A DNA stretch of 64,000 nucleotides from WTGA01 sp965231865 (lineage in GTDB: Bacteria; Pseudomonadota; Gammaproteobacteria; Arenicellales; Poriferihabitantaceae), in contig CBDDOJ010000001.1 in assembly GCA_965231865.1 (NCBI GenBank), positions 1,229,380 through 1,293,379 on the forward strand, read 5' to 3'. Under the pieces are notes generated by a model. The model did not search any database. It saw nothing but the letters and a program-made list of their open reading frames with translations, and had not been told where the DNA came from. Shown here in pieces: positions 18,004 through 26,705 of this stretch. Every line of letters begins with the position of its first letter. Positions within the stretch are counted from its first letter, which is position 1. The translations under genes were made by a program, and so were the position numbers.

Positions 18004-18631
18004 ATACCTCGAAAAACATTGCCTCGGTCAATCGCCTGGTCTGGGTATTATAACGACTGCAGTGATAGCTGTTGACCAGCATCACACCGTTGCCCAGTGC
18101 GTGCCATCGATTGTGCCCGAACGGATACTTTCCCGGCTTCATCCCCAGTGCACGCAGGATTGCCCGGTGCGCGAGCAGGCCAAGCGCCAGCAGGACCCGG
18201 ACACCCGGCCCGGAGATTTCCTCCTGCAGGAACGGATTGCAGTTTTTCTCTTCGGACCCCAGCGGCTTGTTTTGGGGAGGCAAACACTTGACAGCATTGG
18301 TGATTCGGCAATTTACAAGGGCGAGTCCGTCGTCAGCCGACACGGATTCCGGTCGGGACGCAAAGCCGAACACGAACAGGGTTTTATACAGCAGCCTCCC
18401 GGCGTGATCTCCGGTAAAGGGGCGCCCGGTGGCATTGGCTCCATGCTTTCCCGGCGCCAGTCCAACGATCAGCAACTCCGCGTTTGCATCACCGAAGGGG
18501 GGCACCGGTTTACAGAAATAGTCCGGATGTTCTGCTTTGACCTCCCCGAGAAAACGGGCCAACCGTTCGCATTTTTGACACGAAACATCGTAACAGGCCC
18601 TCGGCCATTGATTCACCATGGTTCCCCGCAT
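17951..18631 (-). CDS. Uracil-DNA glycosylase, family 5 (UdgB) type
   Basis: The 226-residue protein has the family-typical active-site block GLAPGKHGANATGRPF with the TGDHAGRLLY extension, an Fe-S type Cys arrangement (CQKC near residue 19, C124ff) and the C-terminal VNSYHCSRYNTQ segment in place of the usual HPS motif. These are diagnostic of the thermostable-type family 4/5 glycosylases, which excise uracil and other deaminated bases. Start may be ATG 18631 or 18619. It overlaps uvrC by 53 bp, giving a two-gene repair unit, and is divergent from efp. Confidence 0.9.
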   Translation of the reverse strand: MRGTMVNQWPRACYDVSCQKCERLARFLGEVKAEHPDYFCKPVPPFGDANAELLIVGLAPGKHGANATGRPFTGDHAGRLLYKTLFVFGFASRPESVSADDGLALVNCRITNAVKCLPPQNKPLGSEEKNCNPFLQEEISGPGVRVLLALGLLAHRAILRALGMKPGKYPFGHNRWHALGNGVMLVNSYHCSRYNTQTRRLTEAMFFEVFEDIGQKLRESTCEQRL

Positions 18632-18667
18632 ATGACAATCCCCTGTATTTTAAAGCTTCCCGCCCTA

Positions 18668-18673
18668 TATAAT
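18668..18673 (+). promoter_or_regulatory. Candidate -10 element for efp
   Basis: A perfect TATAAT lies 49 bp upstream of the efp ATG in the divergent efp/UDG gap. The -35 position is only weakly matched (TGTATT region), so this is tentative. Confidence 0.4.
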
Positions 18674-18721
18674 CCCGAGTCTTCAGTACATTCTTTTCGA
18701 TTTCAGGATAACAGACCGGAT

Positions 18722-19282
18722 ATGAAAATCTCAGCATTCGATGCCCGCGTGGGGAATCTGATGGAACATCAGGGTAAATTGTGGCGTGTGCTCAAAAAAA
18801 ACCATGTTAAACCCGGAAAGGGCGGGGCATTCGTGCAGCTCGAAATGAAGTGTATCAGCGACGGCACAAAATTAAATGAGCGATTCCGTTCCGAGGATAA
18901 AATGGAAAAAGCCCACGTCGAAAGCAGGCAGATGCAATTCCTGTATCTTGACGGAGAGGATTATATCTTTATGGACAATGAAACCTACGAACAAAGGATG
19001 CTTCGGGCTGAGGACCTGGAGGCACAGTCTCCGTATTTGTTGCCGAACACCGATGTGCAGATCAATTTCTACAATGACAACCCCATCGGAATCGAGCTTC
19101 CCACCTCAGTGGTGCTGGAAGTGGTGGAGACGCAGGGCGCAGTAAAGGGACAAACAGCTTCGGGGAGCGGAAAACCGGCGGTCCTTGAAACCGGCCTCAG
19201 GGTCGTTGTCCCGATTTTTGTGGACGCCGGGGAAAAAATCAGGGTGAACACCGACACCGGGGAATACCAAGAACGTGCGTGA
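18722..19282 (+). CDS. efp: Elongation factor P
   Basis: Relieves ribosome stalling at proline stretches. The 186-residue protein has the KOW-like N-terminal domain and two OB domains, with the tip loop HVKPGKGGAF; Lys33 is the residue expected to carry the beta-lysyl or related modification. The C-terminus ends with the usual IRVNTDTGEYQERA. The ATG at 18722 matches the conserved start MKISAFD; a longer open frame runs back to 17909 but overlaps the opposite-strand repair genes and is not coding. No epm modification genes are in the window. Confidence 0.97.
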   Translation: MKISAFDARVGNLMEHQGKLWRVLKKNHVKPGKGGAFVQLEMKCISDGTKLNERFRSEDKMEKAHVESRQMQFLYLDGEDYIFMDNETYEQRMLRAEDLEAQSPYLLPNTDVQINFYNDNPIGIELPTSVVLEVVETQGAVKGQTASGSGKPAVLETGLRVVVPIFVDAGEKIRVNTDTGEYQERA

Positions 19283-19365
19283 GCGTTTCTCCCTGGCAAA
19301 GACCCCGAATCCATCCCGGAATAACCGGTCTGGATAGCGCGTCCTGACCCGGTACCCGCCCTCGT

Positions 19366-20013
19366 TCAATCGTTGTCCAGCAGGCCAGCCCCGGCCCCGG
19401 CACGGGAAGCTTCCGTCCCTTCCACATAGGTACGCTTTGCGTATTGTTCCAGCCTGGTCCAGGCCGCATCGTCCACCCATACCTGGCCGGTTCGGGCAGA
19501 ACCCGGCAACCTGTCCAGCCCGGCAATGTATTCACACACCACATGATCCTCCAGCCTGGCCTCCAGGCCTTCCGCATTGCCATGGATCCCGATGCGGTTG
19601 CAGGATATCTCAAGACTGACACCGGGCCAGCTCAACCGAATGGCATTCCGGCCTTCCGATACCGCGTTTGCAAGAAAACCCGCGAGCAAAACCGGGCAAA
19701 CAACATGGCTCATTTCCACTCGCGGAACCCCCCCAAAATCCATGAAATCACACAGGCTGGGGCCGGCCAGCAGGGGGCTGAGCTTTCCGCTTTTCGATTG
19801 CCAGGCCCCGTCACGGTATGCCGACAGCGGATCGGACACTCCCTCGACATCGGGTTCGTCCAGTACCCGTATCAACTGGCCGGTCACTTCGAATTCCAGC
19901 TGATGCAAACACCGGACCGCCTTGCCCGCTTCGTCGGCGATACCCCAGGGCAATCCCCGGCCCCTGACAGCCTTTCTCACCGTCTGTTCTATTTCATTGA
20001 GAGAGCGAAACAT
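19366..20013 (-). CDS. DUF3726 domain-containing protein
   Basis: The 215-residue protein begins with MFRSLNEIEQTVRKAVRGRGLPWGIADEAGKAVRCL, a pattern typical of the DUF3726 family, and continues with a VEMSHVVCPVLLAGFL segment. No enzymatic motif is evident and function is not known. It starts 16 bp after the stop of the larger unknown gene at 20030-21688 on the same strand; the two almost certainly form one transcription unit. It is convergent with efp. Confidence 0.75.
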   Translation of the reverse strand: MFRSLNEIEQTVRKAVRGRGLPWGIADEAGKAVRCLHQLEFEVTGQLIRVLDEPDVEGVSDPLSAYRDGAWQSKSGKLSPLLAGPSLCDFMDFGGVPRVEMSHVVCPVLLAGFLANAVSEGRNAIRLSWPGVSLEISCNRIGIHGNAEGLEARLEDHVVCEYIAGLDRLPGSARTGQVWVDDAAWTRLEQYAKRTYVEGTEASRAGAGAGLLDND

Positions 20014-20029
20014 GGTTCCGGGAACCCCG

Positions 20030-21688
20030 TCAGCCCTGGCCTGGTGTCAGTGGCGGATAGATCCAGTCATCCTCCGCCATGCAGAACAATTCGTCGGGGA
20101 AGGGGGCATGCTGATACATGTTTATCCGTACCCAGCGGTCCGATTTCGGATCAAACTTGTTTGCACCGAAAAAGGACAGTTTACAACGCAGCAAATCAAT
20201 GGGCATCATGGCCTGTGAGATCAGGTTGTCCTGGATTTCAGCGTAGGGCAACCGCCTGACCACCTGAATCCTGCGCACCGCGTGCCGGTGCTCGGGACAG
20301 ACCAGCAGGAACTCCGCCACGAAACGGCTGTCCGGGTTGTCTTTCGAAAATACCATCAAATCCCGGTACAGCCTGGCGATGTCCCGGGCATACGCCAGGG
20401 GGTGTTCCTTTTCGGCACCCGGCTCATCAAATCTTTCCCCCAGCCGGGGCTCCAGTTTCTCCTCGGAAACATACCAGAACCGGGCCATGGATGCCCAATC
20501 CGAAAAATCGATATCCAGTGCCCAGGGATAGGTTTCCCGGATAAATTCCAGGGCATCCGAAATGCCCTGTGCTCCATTGATCCTGAAGTACCTGGACTCA
20601 TCAATGGACATCCCCTCTGCCAGGTCGTCTACCAGATCGCTGTGGGGTTCAATCACCAGGGTGACCACCAGCTCCTGGCCTTCGAGAGACAGGTTCTGCA
20701 CAGACCAGTCGACCAGGGAATTCCAGGGATAGCCCCCCCCCAATCCCGGATTCTTTACATAGGCTGCCAGCGCAATCAGGTCCCGTTTCAGTTTCCCAAT
20801 CCTTTTTTGCTGGCGCGGGTCGGCAGTCCCCCAGCTTTCCACGCCCAGCATCATCCTGGAAAGCAGCAAACTGAAACCCCGGATAATTTCACTGGAACTG
20901 CGTTCAATTTCCCTCACCCTGGCCAGTGCGGTTTCCCGGGCCTGGATCCAGGTATGGATCAATGCAGGATGCAGTACCAAAAAGGGGGCCATTCCCAATC
21001 CCGTGGCATTGCCGACGCCGAGTCTTCGGCGTATTGCAGTGTCGAGCCTGGTTGCCCGGGGTCCGCCCCGTACCTTCGCGAGGTGCTCTGCAATGTCGAC
21101 GGTAAAGGCCCGGATCAACCACACGGACAACAGCTCCGCCCGAAACGGCCCCGTGAATTCCGGTCGGTGGGCGATACGTTCACGGTCACTGATTCCAAAC
21201 TTTCCATTCCCGTACACCGCGGTGGTACGCATCAGGTAGCCGACAACCTCCATTTTTTCCAGATCCGGCTGCCGGCCTGCAGACAACGAATCGACCACAT
21301 GCTCAAACAACCGCACACTTCGGTTGGCCCGGGACAGAACCAGTTCGGTCTGTGCATAATGGCCTGCCTCCTGTTTCGGTACATTCCTGTGCAGTCTTGC
21401 GATCTCCTCCTTTTCGGGCACCCCGTCGAACAGGACAAAGGTGGCATCCCATTCGTTCGCAATGACCCGGTCCGATCTTTTTTCGTCGGGGAGGTCATTG
21501 GCAAAACAAATCAGCGAGTAGACGTGATCCGGGCCGGAGGCCTGGTAAATGGCGACACCCACCCCCTTGGCATCGACCTCCCAGCATGTACGCTGAAACT
21601 GCCAGTTTCCCTGTTTGAGAAAACGCAGGAGAGCACGCATGAAACTGAGCCTTGTCTGGTGGAAGGAACCCATGCGCTCCAGGCGCAT
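20030..21688 (-). CDS. Conserved protein of unknown function, partner of DUF3726 gene
   Basis: About 552 residues if read from ATG 21688 (MRLERMGSF); ATG 21673 is an alternative with GGAG just before it. The open frame runs to 21940, but the upstream part approaches rnpB and has no recognisable protein character. No transmembrane segment or known catalytic motif is seen. The C-terminal half has regular segments such as VVTLVIEPHSDLVDDLAEGMS and ends with WIYPPLTPGQG. It is coupled with the DUF3726 gene. Family unknown to me; coding potential is convincing. Confidence 0.7.
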   Translation of the reverse strand: MRLERMGSFHQTRLSFMRALLRFLKQGNWQFQRTCWEVDAKGVGVAIYQASGPDHVYSLICFANDLPDEKRSDRVIANEWDATFVLFDGVPEKEEIARLHRNVPKQEAGHYAQTELVLSRANRSVRLFEHVVDSLSAGRQPDLEKMEVVGYLMRTTAVYGNGKFGISDRERIAHRPEFTGPFRAELLSVWLIRAFTVDIAEHLAKVRGGPRATRLDTAIRRRLGVGNATGLGMAPFLVLHPALIHTWIQARETALARVREIERSSSEIIRGFSLLLSRMMLGVESWGTADPRQQKRIGKLKRDLIALAAYVKNPGLGGGYPWNSLVDWSVQNLSLEGQELVVTLVIEPHSDLVDDLAEGMSIDESRYFRINGAQGISDALEFIRETYPWALDIDFSDWASMARFWYVSEEKLEPRLGERFDEPGAEKEHPLAYARDIARLYRDLMVFSKDNPDSRFVAEFLLVCPEHRHAVRRIQVVRRLPYAEIQDNLISQAMMPIDLLRCKLSFFGANKFDPKSDRWVRINMYQHAPFPDELFCMAEDDWIYPPLTPGQG

Positions 21689-21972
21689 CACATCGTGAGG
21701 CGGTCTCAGGTCAATCCGGCGGTGGTCTTGTCCAGGTTTCACAGGGGTGATGGTAAAATACGGTAACAGACAGTCCGGGCCCAAATAGTGCGCGGTTTTT
21801 CCTGTCGATGCAATCCTTGGGAGACATTTGCCCCGCCAAATCACCCTGCATGCCGATAACCTCCCGCCCTGGTTCCGGCCGGCTGCCCTGTGCACTCCAA
21901 AAACCGGGCATCCGGGAACCGGGGAATGTGGCGCAGCCACCGGAATGAATCTTCATTTTATCGCTTGAATAA

Positions 21973-22322
21973 AGGGAGTTGACCGATAAGCCGGGTTCTG
22001 TCGTGAACAGTTATTCATCTGGGCGGTCTGTCACCAGACGCCTCAAGCAACCTACCCGGACCCAGCGCGGGCACGCCAGCGGGTCCCTATTCGGTCTTGC
22101 TCCAGGTGGGGTTTACCCTGCCGGTATTGTTACCAATCCCGCGGTGCGCTCTTACCGCACCATTTCACCCTTACCCGGACAAATGAATTGTCCGGGCGGT
22201 ATATTTTCTGTTGCACTTGCCGTCAGCTCACGCTGCCCAGGTGTTACCTGGCACCCTGCCCTGTGGAGCCCGGACTTTCCTCGACACCGAATGTGGTGCC
22301 GCAACTGTCTGGCCAACTCCCG
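21973..22322 (-). ncRNA. rnpB: RNase P RNA (class A)
   Basis: The minus-strand transcript starts GGGAGTTGGCCAGACAG and ends with the complementary GGTCAACTCCC, forming helix P1. Between them are the conserved GAGGAAAGTCCGGGCTCC (CR-I), GGGTGAAATGGTGCGGTAAGAG (CR-II/III region) and the AGGTTGCTTGAGGC and CAGAACCCGGCTTATCGG (CR-V) blocks. End positions are set from the P1 pairing and are good to a few nt. In many Gammaproteobacteria rnpB lies near rsmI and lpoA, which agrees with lpoA next door. Confidence 0.95.
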
Positions 22323-22809
22323 AAAACAAGTCTAGTGCATCCATGCAGGCAAGACAACATGTGAATGACGGTTCCCGCCACTTGCCGTTTCCCTTTGGTC
22401 CCCGGTCAGGGTACGGCATTTCAGGAGATGACCGGCAGGGATCACCAGGACGGGGCGCCTTCCCCTTCCCGGGAATCCATGCACCCATTGCATCGCTTTT
22501 ATTGCCATGACCCCGGCTGCTGCAGAAAATCCCCGGGGTATCGTCCTGTCCTGGCCGACAATGCGATGGCGAAACTCCTTTGCCTGCACCATGCAGGGTG
22601 AGATCCGGCGGGTGGTGCAAAATGGGGCGTCCGTATGGACGCCCGCCAGGCAAAGGCCCGCAAAGACGGGTGATATCATCCGGTTTGCGTGTTCCTGGCA
22701 ATATCGACGGGATTCCCGACGGGGATTGCGATACTATAAAGCGACTGTTTTTGTGGAACTGTATACCCGGGAATCAATGTCTGCCCTTTAATTTGGATAC
22801 TGCAACTTC
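22323..22809. other. Region between rnpB and lpoA, no gene recognised
   Basis: It must hold the rnpB promoter (minus) and the lpoA promoter (plus). Open frames on both strands lack family resemblance. In related genomes rsmI is divergent from lpoA and precedes rnpB at this point, but I see no remnant of it. Confidence 0.4.
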
Positions 22810-25020
22810 GTGAACTGCCTTGCCCGTTTCAGATTGAATCTCCCATCGCATTTCGCGATCTGGATGGCCCTGTTCCTGGCAGGCTGCGCGCCGGTACCGG
22901 TCACTGAACCAGAGACGGTTGCCGGGGAAGCCGATGCCGCCGAAGAAGTCCCGGATGCGGTCGCCCATCCCCTGGGAGACCCCGAAGAGGTTCTCGCCAC
23001 CAATGATCCCCTCGAACTCATTGCGCAGTCCGAAAACGCCAATATCGCTTTTGTTCCATGGTTGCTCATACAGGCCACTTCGCTGTTTATCGAACAGGGC
23101 CAGATCACCGCTGCACAGTCCACTCTGGACAAGCTCGAAGCCTACCCACTCACAACGGACGAAGAAATTACCGGGAAAATTCTGCGTGCCCAAGTGGCCA
23201 GTACGCTGGGGCAGCACCCCCGGGCGATTTTACTTCTCGACCCCATCCATCTGGACGACGTACAGGACATTGACTCCAGGATACAAATTCTTTCCATCCT
23301 GGCCAACGCCCAGGCCGAGACTGGCAGGCATTTTGATTCCGTGCAAACCATGCTGCACCTCGACACCCTCGCCACCGGGAAGGAAAAAGAGAAAAATCAA
23401 CAGGACCTGGTTTCCCTGCTGAACGCCATGGGCCCGCTGTCCCTGTCGATGCTTCGTGAAGATTCAAACGACCCGACCCTGGAAGGATGGCTGGCACTGG
23501 TGGAGGTCCTGAAGACCACCATCCCCGATTTCCGGTCCCGGGACCTGGACAGCTGGCGCCTGTTTTACCCTCACCACCCGGCCCTTCCAGGTCTGTTCAG
23601 TCAACCGGTTGACTCCATTGATTTGACCAGGTACCGGCAGATTGCACTCCTGCTCCCCCTTACGTCTTCCTATGGTCCCGCGGCCCGGGCTTTCTACGAT
23701 GGGTTCATGGATGCACACCAGGAAAGTCCCGAACCCGACCCGCCCCGGGTGATTCTCTATGATGTCGGCGATGAGCCCTCCCTGTCTTCCTTTTATTACC
23801 AGGCGGCAACGGACGATAGTGCCGACTTTGTCGTCGGCCCGTTAGGGCGAACCGCCGTTGAATCCCTTCTTTCGAGCCATGCAATCGAGGTGAATACCCT
23901 GGTCATTGCGGGGATTCCAGAAGAACAACATGACGAAAACCTTTTCGGCATCAGCCTCTCTCCCGAAGACGAGGCGCAGCAAATTGCGGAAAAGGCCTTT
24001 GCCGATGGTCTCAGAAATGCCAGTGTCCTGCGCAGTGAAACGGACTGGGGCCAGCGGGTGGCCAATGCGTTCGTGTTCTACTGGGAAGCGCTCGGCGGTG
24101 TGATTGTCAAAAACAGTTATTTCCCCAAGGATGTTGACGACTACACCAGGGTCCTGCAAAAATTCCTCGGGCTGGACCACAGCATTGCCAGACACCGGCT
24201 TTTGCAGGCACAGGCAAAGACCAACCTGAAATTCACAGCCCGGCGCGACGACAACATGGATTTTCTGTTTCTGGCCGCAAACGCGGAGCAGGCCCGTCTT
24301 GTCGTACCGCAACTTCGGTTCTTCCAGGCCCATGACCTGCTGATCTACGCAACTTCCTACGTCTATACCGGCGTACCCGACCCGGCCACTGACACCGACC
24401 TGGATGGGTTGGTTTTCAGTGACATGAAATGGATTCTGGGTGGAGTGGAGGACTACAAACAGAAAATTGAGGAGGAAAGAGCCCGAAAAGAGGCTGCCAG
24501 GGCACTGGAGGAACGCGAATCCCGGAAAACCATTCCCGGGGATGGGGAAATGACCACCCATCCCGAGGACCCAGACGGCACTGAACCGGAGATTGCGGCG
24601 GAAGCAGAGAACGCCCCCGGGGAAGAACCGGTTCCGGCAGAAGAAGACCGCCAGCTGGTTTTCGGGAAAGATCCAGCCACGGTCTGGGCAGTCTGGGCAC
24701 AAGAGGGCAACCTGGAAGACATCGGGGAAGAACCGGATTCCACGGCACGCAGCCTGTATGAGAATACCCCCCTTGGGCGGCTCTATGCCCTCGGATTTGA
24801 CGCCTACAACATTCTTCCCCGGGCAGTATCCATGCGCGGAAACGGTACCCGAAGATATGTGGGCGAAGCCATGACCGTGGGCATCACCGGCAATGGCAGT
24901 GTGCAGCGTCATCCTTTCTGGTTTCAGTTTTCTGCCGGCCTGCCCGAACCCGTTGCCACATCGCCGGAAAGGGCCGTTTCCCCAAACCGGCAACCCGGCC
25001 GTACAGCTCCATTGCCGTGA
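22810..25020 (+). CDS. lpoA: LpoA-type penicillin-binding protein activator lipoprotein
   Basis: Outer-membrane lipoprotein that activates PBP1A from the periplasm. Start is GTG 22810. A hydrophobic signal with lipobox (FLAGC, Cys22 after cleavage) is followed by a TPR-like N-terminal domain and a C-terminal periplasmic-binding-type fold (RQIALLLPLTSSYGPAARAFYDGFMDA, then DFVVGPLGRTAVESLL). A low-complexity, acidic Glu/Pro/Ala insert at about residues 550-620 lies inside the C-terminal domain. The 736-residue length fits the family. No typical downstream yraN or diaA gene follows, only the BON lipoprotein. Confidence 0.9.
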   Translation: MNCLARFRLNLPSHFAIWMALFLAGCAPVPVTEPETVAGEADAAEEVPDAVAHPLGDPEEVLATNDPLELIAQSENANIAFVPWLLIQATSLFIEQGQITAAQSTLDKLEAYPLTTDEEITGKILRAQVASTLGQHPRAILLLDPIHLDDVQDIDSRIQILSILANAQAETGRHFDSVQTMLHLDTLATGKEKEKNQQDLVSLLNAMGPLSLSMLREDSNDPTLEGWLALVEVLKTTIPDFRSRDLDSWRLFYPHHPALPGLFSQPVDSIDLTRYRQIALLLPLTSSYGPAARAFYDGFMDAHQESPEPDPPRVILYDVGDEPSLSSFYYQAATDDSADFVVGPLGRTAVESLLSSHAIEVNTLVIAGIPEEQHDENLFGISLSPEDEAQQIAEKAFADGLRNASVLRSETDWGQRVANAFVFYWEALGGVIVKNSYFPKDVDDYTRVLQKFLGLDHSIARHRLLQAQAKTNLKFTARRDDNMDFLFLAANAEQARLVVPQLRFFQAHDLLIYATSYVYTGVPDPATDTDLDGLVFSDMKWILGGVEDYKQKIEEERARKEAARALEERESRKTIPGDGEMTTHPEDPDGTEPEIAAEAENAPGEEPVPAEEDRQLVFGKDPATVWAVWAQEGNLEDIGEEPDSTARSLYENTPLGRLYALGFDAYNILPRAVSMRGNGTRRYVGEAMTVGITGNGSVQRHPFWFQFSAGLPEPVATSPERAVSPNRQPGRTAPLP

Positions 25021-25202
25021 TGAACGGGCACCATTACGGGATGGTCGGGAACCGCCGTCCGCTCTGACCACATCGTGGGTCACCGACCTGGGTGCACCAC
25101 CCAAATTCACCGGCAATGGCTGATCATTCTTAGGATATACTACCCATATCTTTCGGTGTTACGAGTACAGTCAAGACAACAGACTCCCCCAGAGAACAAA
25201 CA

Positions 25203-25823
25203 ATGGTAAATTCCAGCAATCCTTCCACCTTTCAACGTACAACAAAATCCGTCCTGTTCGGGCTGCTGTTCCTGTTGACCGCCCAGTCACTGACGGCATG
25301 CCTGCCACTGATGCTCGGCACCGCCACAATAACCAGCATTAATCTGCATCTGGACCGGCGGACCATTGGTCGAAACATTGACGACAATACCCTTGAATTG
25401 AAATTGAGGAGGGATTTTCGTGCCGATGACCAACTGGGCAAGGTCGTCAATCTAAGCATCACCACCATTAATGGAATCGTGCTCCTGACCGGAGAGGTAC
25501 CCACGGATGATCAGCGCCAACACGCACAAAAAATTGCCGAGTCGTATACCGAAACCCGGAAAGTAGTCAATGAAATCGAACTGGCAGGGAAAACCACCCT
25601 CCACAGCCGGGTCAATGATTCCTATCTCACCAGCAAGGTAAAACTCAAACTGCTGAACGCCGAGAATGTCCCGTCTGCAAACATCAAGGTCATTACCGAA
25701 CGCGGAAGGGTTTACCTGCTTGGCCTGGTGACTGCTGACGAAGCAGAAGCCGCCGTCAAAATCGCACAATCCGTGCATGGCGTCGCCCATATTGTCAAGG
25801 TTTTTGAATACATTGATCCCTGA
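25203..25823 (+). CDS. BON-domain outer-membrane lipoprotein (DolP/YraP type)
   Basis: The 206-residue protein carries an N-terminal signal with a Cys in LTACLPLML as the probable lipidation site, then two BON domains (about residues 45-115 and 125-200), each with the NLSITTINGIVLLTGEV or IKVITERGRVYLLGLV type strand-turn pattern. DolP localises to the division site and supports outer-membrane integrity. Position downstream of lpoA matches the lpoA-yraN-diaA-dolP order of other Gammaproteobacteria with the two middle genes missing. Confidence 0.88.
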   Translation: MVNSSNPSTFQRTTKSVLFGLLFLLTAQSLTACLPLMLGTATITSINLHLDRRTIGRNIDDNTLELKLRRDFRADDQLGKVVNLSITTINGIVLLTGEVPTDDQRQHAQKIAESYTETRKVVNEIELAGKTTLHSRVNDSYLTSKVKLKLLNAENVPSANIKVITERGRVYLLGLVTADEAEAAVKIAQSVHGVAHIVKVFEYIDP

Positions 25824-25840
25824 TCCGGGACCACCACACG

Positions 25841-26332
25841 ATGGGTGCGCGGGTGAAATACGAGGATAAGATCTTCTCACCGGAATCTGGAAAATCCCTG
25901 ACAGACTGCATGGCTGAACTGCCCCGTCCGCTGGTATTGACCAATGGCTGCTTTGATATCCTGCACCGCGGCCATGTCAGCTACCTGGAAACGGCAGCCT
26001 CCCTGGGTTCCTCCCTGGTAGTGGGTATAAACTCCGATGATTCGGTCCGGCAGCAGGGCAAGGGCCCGGACCGGCCAATCAACCCGCTGGAGGATCGCCT
26101 GGCGGTGGTTGCCGCGCTGGAAAGCGTGGATGCGGTCGTCCCATTCACCGAAAGTACGCCGCTGGAACTGGTGCACCGGCTGCGTCCGGATATCCTGGTG
26201 AAAGGCGGGGACTGGGCGGTGCCGGATATCATTGGCGGCAGGGAAGTCGAAAGCTGGGGAGGAACGGTCCATTCCATCAAATTCGAGTTCATTCGCTCAA
26301 CCTCCAGCCTGATCAACCGGATTCGGGAATAA
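25841..26332 (+). CDS. rfaE2: D-glycero-beta-D-manno-heptose 1-phosphate adenylyltransferase
   Basis: Transfers AMP from ATP to heptose-1-phosphate for LPS inner-core synthesis. The 163-residue protein matches the C-terminal domain of HldE as a separate gene. The nucleotidyltransferase motif TNGCFDILHRGHVSYL has the HxGH pair, followed by GINSDDSVRQQGKGPDRPIN, LVKGGDW and the C-terminal KFEFIRSTSSLINRI. The kinase half (RfaE1) is not adjacent. It starts 17 bp after the BON lipoprotein stop, so the two are probably cotranscribed. Confidence 0.93.
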   Translation: MGARVKYEDKIFSPESGKSLTDCMAELPRPLVLTNGCFDILHRGHVSYLETAASLGSSLVVGINSDDSVRQQGKGPDRPINPLEDRLAVVAALESVDAVVPFTESTPLELVHRLRPDILVKGGDWAVPDIIGGREVESWGGTVHSIKFEFIRSTSSLINRIRE

Positions 26333-26705
26333 CGGGTGTACGCAGTCCGTGTCCCGGAGACCATCTGTCAGCGACACGAAACAACCGGTTGGGGTGATCG
26401 GCACGGGTCAGAAATCGAAGGGAATCCGATTGACCGGTATGGGTGGAACCGACCCCGGGTTGTGACGGTTCAGGTCACACCGAAAGGGCGGTCACCCTGC
26501 CCTGACAACACCAGTCCCTGCTGCAAAATCCCTGGTTGAGAACCGGCCAGGCTTATCTTCCACCCTCCAAGTGTGGTAGGGTGAGTCCCAACAGTTACTG
26601 TGCCATGCCTTTCTCCTGACCATGTATTGCTGTTTATGGGCATTCAGGTATCATTCAATCCGGTGATGCCTTAGACAACCCTACAATTCGTTCCGAATCA
26701 GCCTC
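26333..26705. other. Intergenic region, nothing recognised
   Basis: Separates rfaE2 from the SulP gene. No open frame of interest, tRNA or clear terminator was found by eye. A promoter for the SulP gene is expected near 26640-26700. Confidence 0.35.

Noticed and set aside
22228..22701. Minus-strand open frame between rnpB and lpoA, tested as an rsmI remnant
   Set aside because: No RsmI motif in any frame, and the frame overlaps rnpB.
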